From Microbacterium sp. H1-D42 (lineage in GTDB: Bacteria; Actinomycetota; Actinomycetes; Actinomycetales; Microbacteriaceae), in contig NZ_CP093342.1 in NCBI RefSeq assembly GCF_022637555.1, positions 2,170,001 through 2,234,000 on the forward strand: a stretch of DNA of 64,000 nt, in the 5' to 3' direction. Numbering within the stretch: position 1 is the first letter of the stretch; each line of letters begins with the position of its first letter. Of this stretch, positions 1-7,768 are shown piece by piece. Both the position numbers and the translations under genes were made by a program. The notes under the pieces were generated by a model that did no database searches, was not told where the DNA came from, and worked only from the letters and a program-made list of their open reading frames with translations.

Positions 1-532
1 GCGCGACATCGTCGCCAGTTGAGATCGACGCGGCAGTCATCGGATCGAACCGCTCCGCTGCGCACGCCTCGTTCCTGGCATCCGTCTCGCTGTAGAACGG
101 ACGACTGGCCAGCAGCCATGCGGGGTCCGTGCGCTTGAGGCGGTCGGCTTCGTACCGCGCGGCGAGCGCTGCGTGGTCTTCGCCCCCTTCGAATGCGCAG
201 GTCGTATCGACGAAGACCGCTCGTTCGATCGGCATCCGCTCGGCGACGGCGGCGAGCACCGTACCGCCGTAGGAATGCCCTATCGCCTGGATGCGCGCGC
301 CAGGAGCGCGCGCGGCGAGCGTCTCGACGACGTCGTCGGCGACGGATGCCACGGTGCAGCGTTCATCGCGGGGCGACAACCCGTGCCCCGGCAGGTCGAG
401 CGCGATCACGCGGAAGCCGTTGTCGGCCAGCAGCGGCGCGATGCGCCACCAGCTCTCTGCCGAGCCCATCATTCCGTGCAGCAGCAGGGCGACGCGATCG
501 CCCGACCCGGTCTCGATCGCGTTCAGCAGCAT
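1..532 (-). CDS. alpha/beta hydrolase, C-terminus cut by window edge
   Basis: About 177 codons of an alpha/beta-fold hydrolase are visible; the gene runs off base 1. The N-terminus carries the oxyanion HG pair near residues 19-20 (LLLHGMMGS), a DLPGHG turn near residue 47, and the nucleophile elbow GHSYGG with Ser87. The acid and His of the triad probably lie in the missing part, although an Asp of VFVDTT is present. The start is the ATG at 532, which gives the usual short N-terminus of the family; an in-frame TTG lies 12 bases upstream and neither has a good ribosome binding site. Substrate unknown. The gene is divergent from the HNH gene, with a repeat-bearing spacer between them. Confidence 0.85.
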   Translation of the reverse strand, partial: MLLNAIETGSGDRVALLLHGMMGSAESWWRIAPLLADNGFRVIALDLPGHGLSPRDERCTVASVADDVVETLAARAPGARIQAIGHSYGGTVLAAVAERMPIERAVFVDTTCAFEGGEDHAALAARYEADRLKRTDPAWLLASRPFYSETDARNEACAAERFDPMTAASISTGDDVA

Positions 533-575
533 CCAGTCAGTCAAGCAGATGCGTCGAAGGATGCCCCTGTGCCTC

Positions 576-677
576 GGTCGTTATGCGAGCCGCAGGCGGG
601 TCTCCCTCTCTCCCGGTCGTTGAGCGAGCCGCAGGCGAGTCGAAACGGGCTGAGTGAGCGCCAGCGAGCCGAAGTCC
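576..677. repeat. degenerate intergenic repeats (GGTCGTTGAGCGAGCC type)
   Basis: Two close copies of a unit beginning GGTCGTT(G/A)(A/T)GCGAGCC and continuing GCAGGCG(A/G)GTC occur at 576-601 and 615-647. The second ends with GAAACG. A weaker third element, GAGTGAGCGCCAGCGAGCC, follows at 652-670. The unit is intergenic, between the divergent hydrolase and HNH genes. I associate similar GTTGAGCGAGC...GAAACG words with intergenic repeats in related actinobacteria, but this is from memory. Confidence 0.55.
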
Positions 678-737
678 AAGAACCCCAAATCCCAGACATT
701 ACACCGACACTCACATGCTAATATCTCCATCAAAGCC

Positions 738-766
738 TTGCCAGTGTCGTAACTCTGTTCTACACT
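738..766 (+). promoter_or_regulatory. housekeeping-type promoter of the HNH gene, leaderless
   Basis: TTGCCA (738-743), a 17-base spacer, and TACACT (761-766) are followed by six bases and the ATG at 773. The expected transcription start therefore falls on the start codon. Confidence 0.7.
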
Positions 767-772
767 GAAAGC

Positions 773-2416
773 ATGTCCACCCCATACCTCGACCGCCTCT
801 CACAGCAGAACGCGCTGCTGGATGAGTGGGTCGCGGTGCGGGAGGAGATCAACCGGGCAGAAGCCCGCGCCGCCGCGCTGTTGGCGCGGCGGGCTGTGCT
901 GATGGAAGCGGACGCAGACGAGCAACCCGTGCATCGGGAGGCGATCTGGCGGTCGATGGTCGCGGAGTACTCCGCCGCAGGTCACATCGCCAAAGGCACC
1001 GCCGAACGCGCCTTCGGCGACGCGCAATGGCTGGCCACCGACCAGTTCGCTCTGCTGCGGGACTCGTTCGAAGCAGGCAGCATCACCGCCGCGCACGTGC
1101 GGGAGATCCTGCTCGCCGCCTCGCCCGTTCACGAGGCCATCGCCGCCGGCACCCTCACCCCCGACACCCTCGACCTCTACCAAACCGCGGCCGTCGTGTT
1201 CGCCGAGGTCGAGGCTCCCGCCCGGACGCGCGCGCACGCCCGCGAGGTCGCGGCGGCATTGGCCGGGCTGACGATTAACGAGAAGCACGAACGCGCAACC
1301 CACGAGCGCACCGTCACCGTGAAGTCCGTCGGCGACGGAATGGCCATCCTGCAGATCCTGCTCCCCGAACATCTCGCCGTGGCGATCCTGGACCGCCTCA
1401 CCCAGATGGCCCGCCACCAGAAGCAGCACCCCGAAGACCGCGACCCCACCCTCCCCATCGACGAAGACGCCATCGACGAAATGCTCCACGGCAACCCCGA
1501 GTACCACGACCCCGACAACGAACCGGAAGCAGAACCGGCGCCGGCATCGGCGCCAGGGGCGAAGGTGATCTTCGGGACCAGCGACACCTTCACCCGCGAC
1601 CCCTTCGACGAAGAAGAGGACGAGGTCTACTACAACGGCGAATACGTCCCACCAGACGAGAACCGCTTCCGAAACGACCCCAACGCGTACTGGGACTGGG
1701 TCGAACAGATGATCACCACCCCACCGGACATCATCCACATCCCCACCGACACCCGCACCATGGATCAGATCCGCGCCGACCTGCTCACCGACCTGCTCCT
1801 GTGCGCCGATCCCTCTCAGATCCACGGCACGGGTCTGGAGAACATCACCGCCACCATCCAAGTCACCATCGCCGCAACCACCCTCACCGACGCCGATGAC
1901 CACCCCGCGCAGTTGGACGGACACGGGGAACTCCACCCCGACATCGCACGGCAACTCGCCGGCATGAACAACGGCTGGACTCGACTGTTCCTCGACCCCA
2001 CCGGCATGGTCACCGAAACCGACACCTACACCCCCACCACCGGCATGAAACGCCACCTCCGCGCCCGCGACCAACACTGCCGCTTCCCCGGCTGCCGCAT
2101 GCCCGTCCACCGCACCGAGATCGACCACACCCACGACCACGCCCTCGGCGGACCGACCTCCATCGACAACCTCGCCCACCTCTGCAAGACCCACCACGCC
2201 CTCAAGCACCCCGACATCTCAGACGAGCACCGCTGGACCGCAATGCAGTTGCCTAACTCCGACATCACCTGGACGGCCCCCAACGGACGCACCTACAGCG
2301 ATGCTCCACCCCGACGCGTCATGTTCGTGCCATCCGGAGCCCCGACCCCTGCAGACCGCCACACCTGGCACACCCCGGCCACGGGACAACCACCGGAATC
2401 CGACGCACCCTTCTGA
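773..2416 (+). CDS. DUF222 / HNH endonuclease family protein (13E12 type)
   Basis: This 547-residue protein has an alpha-helical DUF222 region over about residues 15-240, an acidic low-complexity linker near 241-300, and a C-terminal HNH domain. Visible HNH residues are Cys436 and Cys441 (HCRFPGC), His452/His454/His456 in EIDHTHDH, and Cys471, His474 and His475 in LCKTHHALKH, so the nuclease fold looks intact. Such proteins occur in many copies in Microbacteriaceae and mycobacteria (13E12 repeat family); their physiological role is not established. The ATG has no Shine-Dalgarno but sits exactly where transcription should start (TTGCCA, 17 bases, TACACT, 6 bases, ATG). The stop codon lies inside an imperfect direct repeat. 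Confidence 0.88.
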   Translation: MSTPYLDRLSQQNALLDEWVAVREEINRAEARAAALLARRAVLMEADADEQPVHREAIWRSMVAEYSAAGHIAKGTAERAFGDAQWLATDQFALLRDSFEAGSITAAHVREILLAASPVHEAIAAGTLTPDTLDLYQTAAVVFAEVEAPARTRAHAREVAAALAGLTINEKHERATHERTVTVKSVGDGMAILQILLPEHLAVAILDRLTQMARHQKQHPEDRDPTLPIDEDAIDEMLHGNPEYHDPDNEPEAEPAPASAPGAKVIFGTSDTFTRDPFDEEEDEVYYNGEYVPPDENRFRNDPNAYWDWVEQMITTPPDIIHIPTDTRTMDQIRADLLTDLLLCADPSQIHGTGLENITATIQVTIAATTLTDADDHPAQLDGHGELHPDIARQLAGMNNGWTRLFLDPTGMVTETDTYTPTTGMKRHLRARDQHCRFPGCRMPVHRTEIDHTHDHALGGPTSIDNLAHLCKTHHALKHPDISDEHRWTAMQLPNSDITWTAPNGRTYSDAPPRRVMFVPSGAPTPADRHTWHTPATGQPPESDAPF

Positions 2417-2460
2417 ATGGTTGGATTGCGCAACCGACGCACCATTCTGAACGATCGGAT
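2401..2460 (+). repeat. imperfect 26-bp direct repeat across the HNH stop codon
   Basis: The 26 bases at 2401-2426 recur at 2435-2460 with four differences (shared CGACGCACC-TTCTGAA-G-T-GGAT) after an 8-base gap. The first copy contains the TGA of the HNH gene. Confidence 0.75.
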
Positions 2461-2577
2461 ACGCGGGGGCGCATCTGGTGAACGCGCGGTGCGGTCCGCG
2501 CAATCTCCCTAACTACGCCGGCCGCCGAGAGCGAGGGCGTCTTAGTCGAACGCGCCGCCGAGCAGAGGCCTCCCCGC

Positions 2578-3096
2578 TCAGGAAACCTGCATCGGCGATG
2601 TCTGCATGTCGACAGAGCCGAAGGGGAACGGATAGAAGAACGTTCCGGTGCCGTCCCAGTCGGTGAGAGGGATCAGCGCGAACCAGACCTGACTGATCAC
2701 CACTGATGCGACGACGAGAATGACGATCGCGGCGGCAGCACGATCGACGATGCGGATCGCCGACGGAACATCGACCGCACGGCGCAGCACCCTCGTCAAC
2801 GCCCAGAACACGATCACGGCGATCGCCGCGAGGATCAGCGGGCTCGGTCGCAGCGTGAGATTCACGCAGGTCGGCGCGACGTCAGTCGGATTGCCGGCGG
2901 CATCGATGAAACCGCCATCGCTGACACCACCAGGACAGAATCCCTTGCTCGCCGACATGAACGCTGCGTAGCCCAGCGCCGCGAGCACCCCGACGACCAG
3001 CAATCGACGGATGCGCGCCACGACCTCGAAACCCGGCAGCGCCGACGTCACCGTCGGCGCCCCCGTCGACGCGTCGACTTCAGCTGACTGCGACAT
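2578..3096 (-). CDS. hypothetical integral membrane protein
   Basis: The 172-residue protein has three hydrophobic segments: LLVVGVLAALGYAAFM, PLILAAIAVIVFWAL and AAIVILVVASVVISQVWF. An extracytoplasmic loop between the first two contains two Cys residues (FCPGG and PTCVN) that could form a disulfide. The start is the ATG at 3096, because AGGGAG lies six bases upstream; an in-frame ATG at 3129 has nothing comparable. I do not recognise the family. It lies downstream of the broken peroxiredoxin gene on the same strand, with no sign of a functional link. Confidence 0.75.
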   Translation of the reverse strand: MSQSAEVDASTGAPTVTSALPGFEVVARIRRLLVVGVLAALGYAAFMSASKGFCPGGVSDGGFIDAAGNPTDVAPTCVNLTLRPSPLILAAIAVIVFWALTRVLRRAVDVPSAIRIVDRAAAAIVILVVASVVISQVWFALIPLTDWDGTGTFFYPFPFGSVDMQTSPMQVS

Positions 3097-3154
3097 GCTG
3101 ACTCCCTGTCTGCGGACACCACGCGCCATGTATCACCGCGCGGACCGTCTCACC

Positions 3155-3535
3155 TTATCGGCAGAGCGTCAGTCGCGGCCGTAGCCCGTACACCCTCGCG
3201 GCCCCGGCGTCCCCAAGCTCTGCGAAATGGTCGCGGAAGTCGCAGGCCTCGCTCGTGCGTCCGCGAGCACCGGGGATCGTATTCCAGCCGGGTGGCAGCT
3301 CTGCCGCTGGGTCGCCAGTGAGCGGATAGACGTAGATGATGGTGCGCCCCGAGCCGAAGCGATACCGTGCTGCCATCGGTTGCCGGCAGGGTGAGCTCCG
3401 GCAGCGACTAGCCCGCGAGGTGGGCTGCGCCGCCGTCGTCGACCGGCACCGGCAGATCCACCGGCAAGTCAGTCAGCACGGGCAAGTCCGTCAGCACAGG
3501 CAAGTCCGTCAGCAAGTCCGGCCGCGCCGTTCCAT
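3155..3535 (-). pseudogene. degenerate peroxiredoxin (AhpC/TSA-like) remnant
   Basis: Pieces of one peroxiredoxin are spread over more than one frame. Reading leftwards, one frame gives LTDLPVDLPVPVDDGG, then a stop (AG*), then LPELTLPATDGSTVSL. A different frame then takes over with RTIIYVYPLTGDPAAELPPGW, PGARGRTSEACDFRDHFAE and RVYGL, after which it degenerates and stops at TAA. In intact relatives the PGARG stretch is followed by the peroxidatic Cys (PGARGCT); here it is Arg. The C-terminal two thirds are absent. Stop, frameshift, lost Cys and truncation together make a functional product very unlikely. The remnant sits directly downstream of the AlaX gene. No intact copy is in this window. 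Confidence 0.75.
3463..3516. repeat. three 18-bp tandem repeats in the peroxiredoxin remnant
   Basis: The unit GGCAAGTCCGTCAGCACG occurs three times with single-base changes (3463-3480, 3481-3498, 3499-3516). On the minus strand it encodes repeats of TDLPVL at the N-terminus of the broken peroxiredoxin, so it looks like slippage expansion near the old start codon. Confidence 0.8.
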
Positions 3536-3537
3536 GA

Positions 3538-4413
3538 TCAGGCATCGGATGCCAGGGACGGGGCCGGCACGGCGGTCGTCGTCATCACCAGCAGCTGCGG
3601 ATCGCTCAGGTCGAGCGACACGGTGATCGACGCGAACTCCCCGAGCGAGGTGACGTGCGTGCCGCCGCACAGGAACCCGACCCCACCCTCGGGCAGGTCG
3701 CACCGCCACGAACGGCGGTCGATGATCGACGGGCCTTCCGTGTCGATCCGGCTGGCAGCATCCGATGCCACCCACTCGGCCAGCTTCGCGTTGATCCGCG
3801 CTTCGCGGTCCGGGAGTGACGACGCGAAGCCCTCCGAGTCGAAGCCGGCCTTGCGCAGGCTCTTACCCAGCCGGTACTCGTCGACGCTGCCATCGGAGTG
3901 GATTCGGCTGGATTGGTTCGACCGGCCCTCGAAATCGGGATTGCCCAGTGGGTCCGTGCCGATCTCCTTGCGCCACAGGTCCGCGAGGGCGGCGTCCAGC
4001 GCGAGGGATGCCAGATGGCACGCCGTGTGGCCGCGACTCAGTGCGGCTCGGCGGTCAGCATCCACTTCCATCGCGACAACAGCACCAGCCGCGACCGAAG
4101 CGGGGATGTCGCCTGCGACGCGATGGCCGACCAGCCAGGTCCAGCCCTCGCCGCCACGCTTGACAGGGATGTCCGTGCCGACGGCGAGCGTGCCCTCGTC
4201 GCTGATCGCCGCCATCACCGCCTCGGCGATGTCGACCCGCGCATCCCCGACGCGCATGATCCCGGCATCCCCCGGCTGATCCGGCCAGGTGTGGTCCACC
4301 GGGTGGAAGGGTGTCGCATCGACGACGATCACCGACGCGTCGCGGTCGACGAGGAGCACCTCGCCCTCGCCGGTCGTGGATCCGTCGGGGAAGGAGACGT
4401 GCGTCGGCTGCAT
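3538..4413 (-). CDS. AlaX-type alanyl-tRNA editing hydrolase
   Basis: This 291-residue protein resembles the free-standing editing domain of alanyl/threonyl-tRNA synthetases, which hydrolyses mischarged tRNA (Ser- or Gly-tRNA-Ala). The Zn-binding set is visible: His129 and His133 in RGHTACH, and Cys249 and His253 in CGGTH, the HxxxH...CxxxH pattern of the SAD domain. The N-terminal half (HPVDHTWP, RVGDARV) corresponds to the beta-barrel region seen in longer AlaX proteins. The start is placed at the ATG at 4413, which follows TAGCGT by seven bases; a TTG six bases upstream is less likely. Exact tRNA specificity cannot be read from the sequence. Confidence 0.87.
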   Translation of the reverse strand: MQPTHVSFPDGSTTGEGEVLLVDRDASVIVVDATPFHPVDHTWPDQPGDAGIMRVGDARVDIAEAVMAAISDEGTLAVGTDIPVKRGGEGWTWLVGHRVAGDIPASVAAGAVVAMEVDADRRAALSRGHTACHLASLALDAALADLWRKEIGTDPLGNPDFEGRSNQSSRIHSDGSVDEYRLGKSLRKAGFDSEGFASSLPDREARINAKLAEWVASDAASRIDTEGPSIIDRRSWRCDLPEGGVGFLCGGTHVTSLGEFASITVSLDLSDPQLLVMTTTAVPAPSLASDA

Positions 4414-4420
4414 GACCAAT

Positions 4421-4426
4421 ACGCTA
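4421..4426 (-). promoter_or_regulatory. -10 box, leaderless AlaX gene
   Basis: TAGCGT on the minus strand is seven bases before the ATG at 4413; no Shine-Dalgarno. Confidence 0.5.
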
Positions 4427-4451
4427 CGCGACTGCGACGCAGTCGCAGCGC

Positions 4452-5603
4452 TCAGCCGGTGACGACCTGCGCGGTGCCGACGCTGGCGTCTGGCCCCATC
4501 TCGGCGGCGATGCGGTTCGCTTCTTCGATGAGCGTGGCGACGATGTCCTCCTCGGGCACGGTCTTGATGACCTCGCCCTTCACGAAGATCTGGCCCTTGC
4601 CGTTGCCGGAGGCCACACCGAGATCCGCCTCGCGCGCCTCACCAGGGCCGTTGACGACGCAGCCCATCACGGCCACGCGCAGCGGAACCGTCATGTCCTT
4701 CAGCCCCTCGGTGACAGCATCCGCCAGCGAGTAGACGTCGACCTGTGCGCGCCCGCACGACGGGCACGACACGATCTCGAGCTTGCGCTCGCGCAGGTTC
4801 AGCGACTGCAGGATCTGATGGCCGACCTTGACCTCCTCGGCCGGCGGCGCCGACAGCGAGACGCGGATGGTGTCGCCGATGCCCTCGCCGAGCAGGATGC
4901 CGAACGCCGTGGCGCTCTTGATCGTGCCCTGGAAGGCCGGCCCGGCCTCGGTCACGCCGAGGTGCAGGGGCCAGTCGCCACGTTCGGCGAGCTGCCGGTA
5001 GGCCTTCACCATGACGACGGGGTCGTTGTGCTTGACCGAGATCTTGAAGTCGTGGAAGTCGTGCTCCTCGAACAGCGACGCTTCCCAGACGGCGCTCTCC
5101 ACGAGCGCCTCAGCCGTCGCCTTGCCGTACTTCTGCAGCAGGCGAGGATCGAGCGATCCGGCGTTCACACCGATGCGCAGCGACACACCCGCAGCCTTCG
5201 CCGCGGCGGCGATGGCGCCCACCTGGTCGTCGAACTTGCGGATGTTGCCCGGGTTGACGCGCACCGCACCGCAGCCGGCGTCGATGGCCTGGAAGACGTA
5301 CTTCGGCTGGAAGTGGATGTCGGCGATCACCGGGATCTGGCTCTTCTGCGCGATGATGTGCAGCACATCCGCGTCATCCTGCGACGGCACGGCGACGCGC
5401 ACGATCTCGCATCCGGATGCCGTGAGCTCGGCGATCTGCTGCAGCGTGCCGTTGATGTCGGTGGTCTTGGTCGTCGTCATCGACTGAACGCTCACCGGGG
5501 CGTTGCCACCGACGAGCACCTTGCCGACCCGGATCTGACGGGACTTGCGACGAGGGGCGAGGACTTCGGGGACGCGCGGCATCCCAAGATTCACTGCGGG
5601 CAC
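4452..5603 (-). CDS. ispG: 4-hydroxy-3-methylbut-2-enyl diphosphate synthase
   Basis: IspG (GcpE) converts methylerythritol cyclodiphosphate to HMBPP in the cytosolic MEP isoprenoid pathway, using a [4Fe-4S] cluster. The 383-residue length is normal. The TIM-barrel part shows [15 protein letters not shown] and VRVNPGN, and the cluster ligands are Cys280 and Cys283 (SCPSCGR), Cys315 (GCVVNGPGE) and Glu322. The GTG start is preceded by TAAAGT six bases upstream, a leaderless arrangement. In many actinobacteria ispG directly follows dxr and rip; here those genes are on the same strand but 5-9 kb away, separated by unrelated genes. Confidence 0.97.
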   Translation of the reverse strand: MPAVNLGMPRVPEVLAPRRKSRQIRVGKVLVGGNAPVSVQSMTTTKTTDINGTLQQIAELTASGCEIVRVAVPSQDDADVLHIIAQKSQIPVIADIHFQPKYVFQAIDAGCGAVRVNPGNIRKFDDQVGAIAAAAKAAGVSLRIGVNAGSLDPRLLQKYGKATAEALVESAVWEASLFEEHDFHDFKISVKHNDPVVMVKAYRQLAERGDWPLHLGVTEAGPAFQGTIKSATAFGILLGEGIGDTIRVSLSAPPAEEVKVGHQILQSLNLRERKLEIVSCPSCGRAQVDVYSLADAVTEGLKDMTVPLRVAVMGCVVNGPGEAREADLGVASGNGKGQIFVKGEVIKTVPEEDIVATLIEEANRIAAEMGPDASVGTAQVVTG

Positions 5604-5609
5604 TCCCCC

Positions 5610-5615
5610 ACTTTA
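5610..5615 (-). promoter_or_regulatory. -10 box, leaderless ispG
   Basis: TAAAGT on the minus strand lies exactly six bases before the GTG start of ispG. Confidence 0.55.
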
Positions 5616-5703
5616 CTTCGCAGGATGACCTGCAGGCTGGATGGGGCCCGTATCCCGCCGTCCTGCGGCGCGGTCACACGCCCGCGCACGGCGACGCGGA
5701 TGT

Positions 5704-5709
5704 GATACT
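5704..5709 (+). promoter_or_regulatory. -10 box of the Trp leader transcript
   Basis: GATACT (within TGATACTT) is eight bases before the leader-peptide ATG at 5718, so the leader would be translated almost from the 5' end of the mRNA. No clear -35 is visible. Confidence 0.45.
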
Positions 5710-5717
5710 TTCAGCCC

Positions 5718-5753
5718 ATGTCCGCGAACCTCACCTGGTGGCCCGCCTGTTAG
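5718..5753 (+). CDS. trpL: Trp leader peptide with tandem Trp codons
   Basis: An 11-codon open frame reads MSANLTWWPAC and ends in TAG. The two adjacent TGG codons at 5736-5741 sit just before the first arm of an attenuator, exactly where a ribosome starved for Trp must stall. Tandem Trp codons in so short a leader are the hallmark of ribosome-mediated trp attenuation. The product itself has no function beyond sensing charged tRNA-Trp. Confidence 0.9.
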   Translation: MSANLTWWPAC

Positions 5754-5810
5754 GCGGTGCGTTCGCGAATCCAGAACCAGACCGCCTTCCGGGGCGGTCT
5801 TTCTTTTTCC
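5743..5810 (+). terminator. Trp attenuator (pause hairpin, antiterminator, terminator)
   Basis: Four pairing arms can be read. Arm 1 CCGCC (5743-5747) overlaps the leader codons; arm 2 GGCGGT is at 5753-5758; arm 3 ACCGCC is at 5781-5786; arm 4 GGCGGTCT is at 5793-5800. Arms 3 and 4 extend to an 8-bp stem (5779-5786 with 5793-5800, loop TTCCGG) followed by TTCTTTTT, a classic intrinsic terminator. Arm 2 can pair with arm 1 (terminator forms) or with arm 3 (antiterminator when the ribosome stalls on the Trp codons). Confidence 0.9.
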
Positions 5811-5841
5811 CGCGCCGGATGCCCGAACTCAGGAGACACCG

Positions 5842-7722
5842 ATGACCTCTGCTCTGCCCGAACGCATCCGGGGCCTCGCGTCCGATCCGAACGCGTCGTT
5901 CGTGCTGATCGCGCGCGACGGCGGCATCGAGCTGCTCGCGGGCGACGTCATCGACGTCGAGACGCTGGCGGAAATCCCTCTGGATGACCAGGGCGGGCTT
6001 CGCGAGGTGTTCGCGATGGTGCCGTACCGACAGGTGCGCGAGCGCGGATTCGTCGCGCAGGACGACGGCACTCCGCTGCGCTGTGTGCTCGTCGAAGAGC
6101 ACGAGACGCTGGATGCTGCCGAACTGATGTCGGCGCTGCCGGCCGACCCGATCGCGCTGCGCGGCGGAGGGTTCGACATCTCCGATGAGGACTACGCCGA
6201 GATCGTCCAGCGTGTCATCGCCGAGGAGATCGGCCGCGGTGAGGGCGCGAACTTCGTCATCCGCCGCGACTACCGTGCGAGCTTCGAGTGCAACGACCGC
6301 ATTGCGGCGCTCACCTGGTTCCGCGCGCTGCTCGAGCAGGAACGAGGGGCGTACTGGACGTTCGCTGTCATCACGCCCGGCGAGATCGCCGTCGGCGCCA
6401 GCCCTGAAGCGCACGTCGTCGCCCGAGAAGGCGTCGTCACTATGAACCCGATCTCAGGCACCTTCCGTCATCCGGCAGGCGGGGCGACCCGCGAGTCGCT
6501 GACCGAGTTCCTCTCCTCGACGAAGGAGACAGAGGAGCTGTTCATGGTCGTCGACGAAGAGCTGAAGATGATGAGCCAGGTGTGCTCGGACGGCGGGCGG
6601 ATCACCGGCCCGCACCTGAAGGAGATGTCGCGCCTGACGCACACCGAGTACATGCTCCGAGGACGCAGCAGGCTCGACCCGCGTGACATCCTGCGCGAGA
6701 CGATGTTCGCCCCGACCGTCACCGGGTCTCCGATGCAGAACGCCTGCGCCGTCATCCGGCGCCACGAGCGCACGCCGCGGGGCTACTACTCGGGCGTCGC
6801 AGCCCTGTTCACGCCCAATGACGAGGGCGGCCATGACCTCGACGCGCCGATTCTGATCCGCACGGTCTACGTCGAGGACGGCCATCTGCGCGTGCCGGTG
6901 GGCGCCACGCTGGTGCGCCATTCGGATCCGATCGGCGAGGTCAACGAGACCCACGGCAAGGCGGCCGGTGTGCTCGGCGCCATCGGCGCGATCGAGCGCG
7001 ATCACGCCGCCGAGGCGCGCGACGACGACGCACCGACTGAGGGCCGGCTGGCCGACGACCCCGAGATCGCCGCTCTGCTGGCATCCCGCAACACCCGCCT
7101 CGCCGACTTCTGGATGCAGCCGCAGGACGTGCACGCCACAGAGCACTTCGCCGGGCGACGTGCGCTGGTCGTCGACGCCGAGGACCGCTTCACGACGATG
7201 CTCGCCCACCAGTTGCGCCACCTCGGTCTCGAGGTCGAGATCGCCGCGTGGGACGTCGTCACCGATGAGGCGGTGGATGCCGCAGATCTCGTCGTCTCCG
7301 GCCCCGGCCCCGGCGACCCCCGTGACGCCGCCTCGGCGCGCATCGCCCGCATGCAGCAGGTCGTCGCGCGCCGCCGTGCGAGCGGCGCGCCGCTGCTGGC
7401 CGTGTGCCTGAGCCATCAGATCCTCGCCGACAGTCTCGGCATCCAACTGGTGCCGCTGGATTCGCCGTATCAAGGAGTGCAGAAGACCGTTCCGGTGTTC
7501 GGGCAGGACGCTTCGGTCGGCTTCTACAACACGTTCACGGCGCGCGTCGCGCCCGGCACCACCCGCGTCGGCGATGCGGAGGTGTCATCGGATGCTGACA
7601 GTGGCGACGTCTACGCGCTGCGCGGCGAAGGCTTCGCCTCGGTCCAGGGGCACCTGGAGTCGATCCTGTCGCGTGACGGGATCGCCACACTGGAGCGTCT
7701 GGTGGCCCACGCGCTCGCGTGA
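5842..7722 (+). CDS. fused chorismate-utilising/glutamine amidotransferase enzyme, PhzE/anthranilate synthase type
   Basis: A 626-residue fusion. Residues about 110-390 form the chorismate-binding domain (MNPISGTFRHP, GPHLKEMSRLTHTEYML, MFAPTVTGSPMQNA, RGYYSG) and 435-626 a class I amidotransferase with GPGPGDP near 487, nucleophile Cys522 (AVCLSHQ), and His604 with Glu606 (QGHLES). The chorismate half reads more like PhzE (2-amino-2-desoxyisochorismate synthase) than TrpE, but anthranilate synthesis is possible. The ATG at 5842 has AGGAGA at a good distance. The gene is controlled by the trpL attenuator immediately upstream, which ties it to tryptophan supply. No other phz or trp gene is nearby. 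Confidence 0.88.
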   Translation: MTSALPERIRGLASDPNASFVLIARDGGIELLAGDVIDVETLAEIPLDDQGGLREVFAMVPYRQVRERGFVAQDDGTPLRCVLVEEHETLDAAELMSALPADPIALRGGGFDISDEDYAEIVQRVIAEEIGRGEGANFVIRRDYRASFECNDRIAALTWFRALLEQERGAYWTFAVITPGEIAVGASPEAHVVAREGVVTMNPISGTFRHPAGGATRESLTEFLSSTKETEELFMVVDEELKMMSQVCSDGGRITGPHLKEMSRLTHTEYMLRGRSRLDPRDILRETMFAPTVTGSPMQNACAVIRRHERTPRGYYSGVAALFTPNDEGGHDLDAPILIRTVYVEDGHLRVPVGATLVRHSDPIGEVNETHGKAAGVLGAIGAIERDHAAEARDDDAPTEGRLADDPEIAALLASRNTRLADFWMQPQDVHATEHFAGRRALVVDAEDRFTTMLAHQLRHLGLEVEIAAWDVVTDEAVDAADLVVSGPGPGDPRDAASARIARMQQVVARRRASGAPLLAVCLSHQILADSLGIQLVPLDSPYQGVQKTVPVFGQDASVGFYNTFTARVAPGTTRVGDAEVSSDADSGDVYALRGEGFASVQGHLESILSRDGIATLERLVAHALA

Positions 7723-7768
7723 GCCGTCGTCCGCTGCCTGAGGAGCACGGAGCGACCCCGCACCGAGG

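Noticed and set aside
773..2416. HNH protein as part of a restriction or anti-phage system, or a homing element
   Set aside because: No methyltransferase, helicase or other defence gene adjoins it and no intron or intein is seen; DUF222/HNH genes are a common multicopy family in this group.
2484..2501. GC-rich hairpin GCGCGG/CCGCGC after the HNH gene as a terminator
   Set aside because: The stem is short, there is no T-tract, and such palindromes are expected by chance in this composition.
5842..7722. Phenazine biosynthetic cluster
   Set aside because: Only the PhzE-type enzyme is present; no phzA/B, phzD, phzF or phzG relatives nearby.
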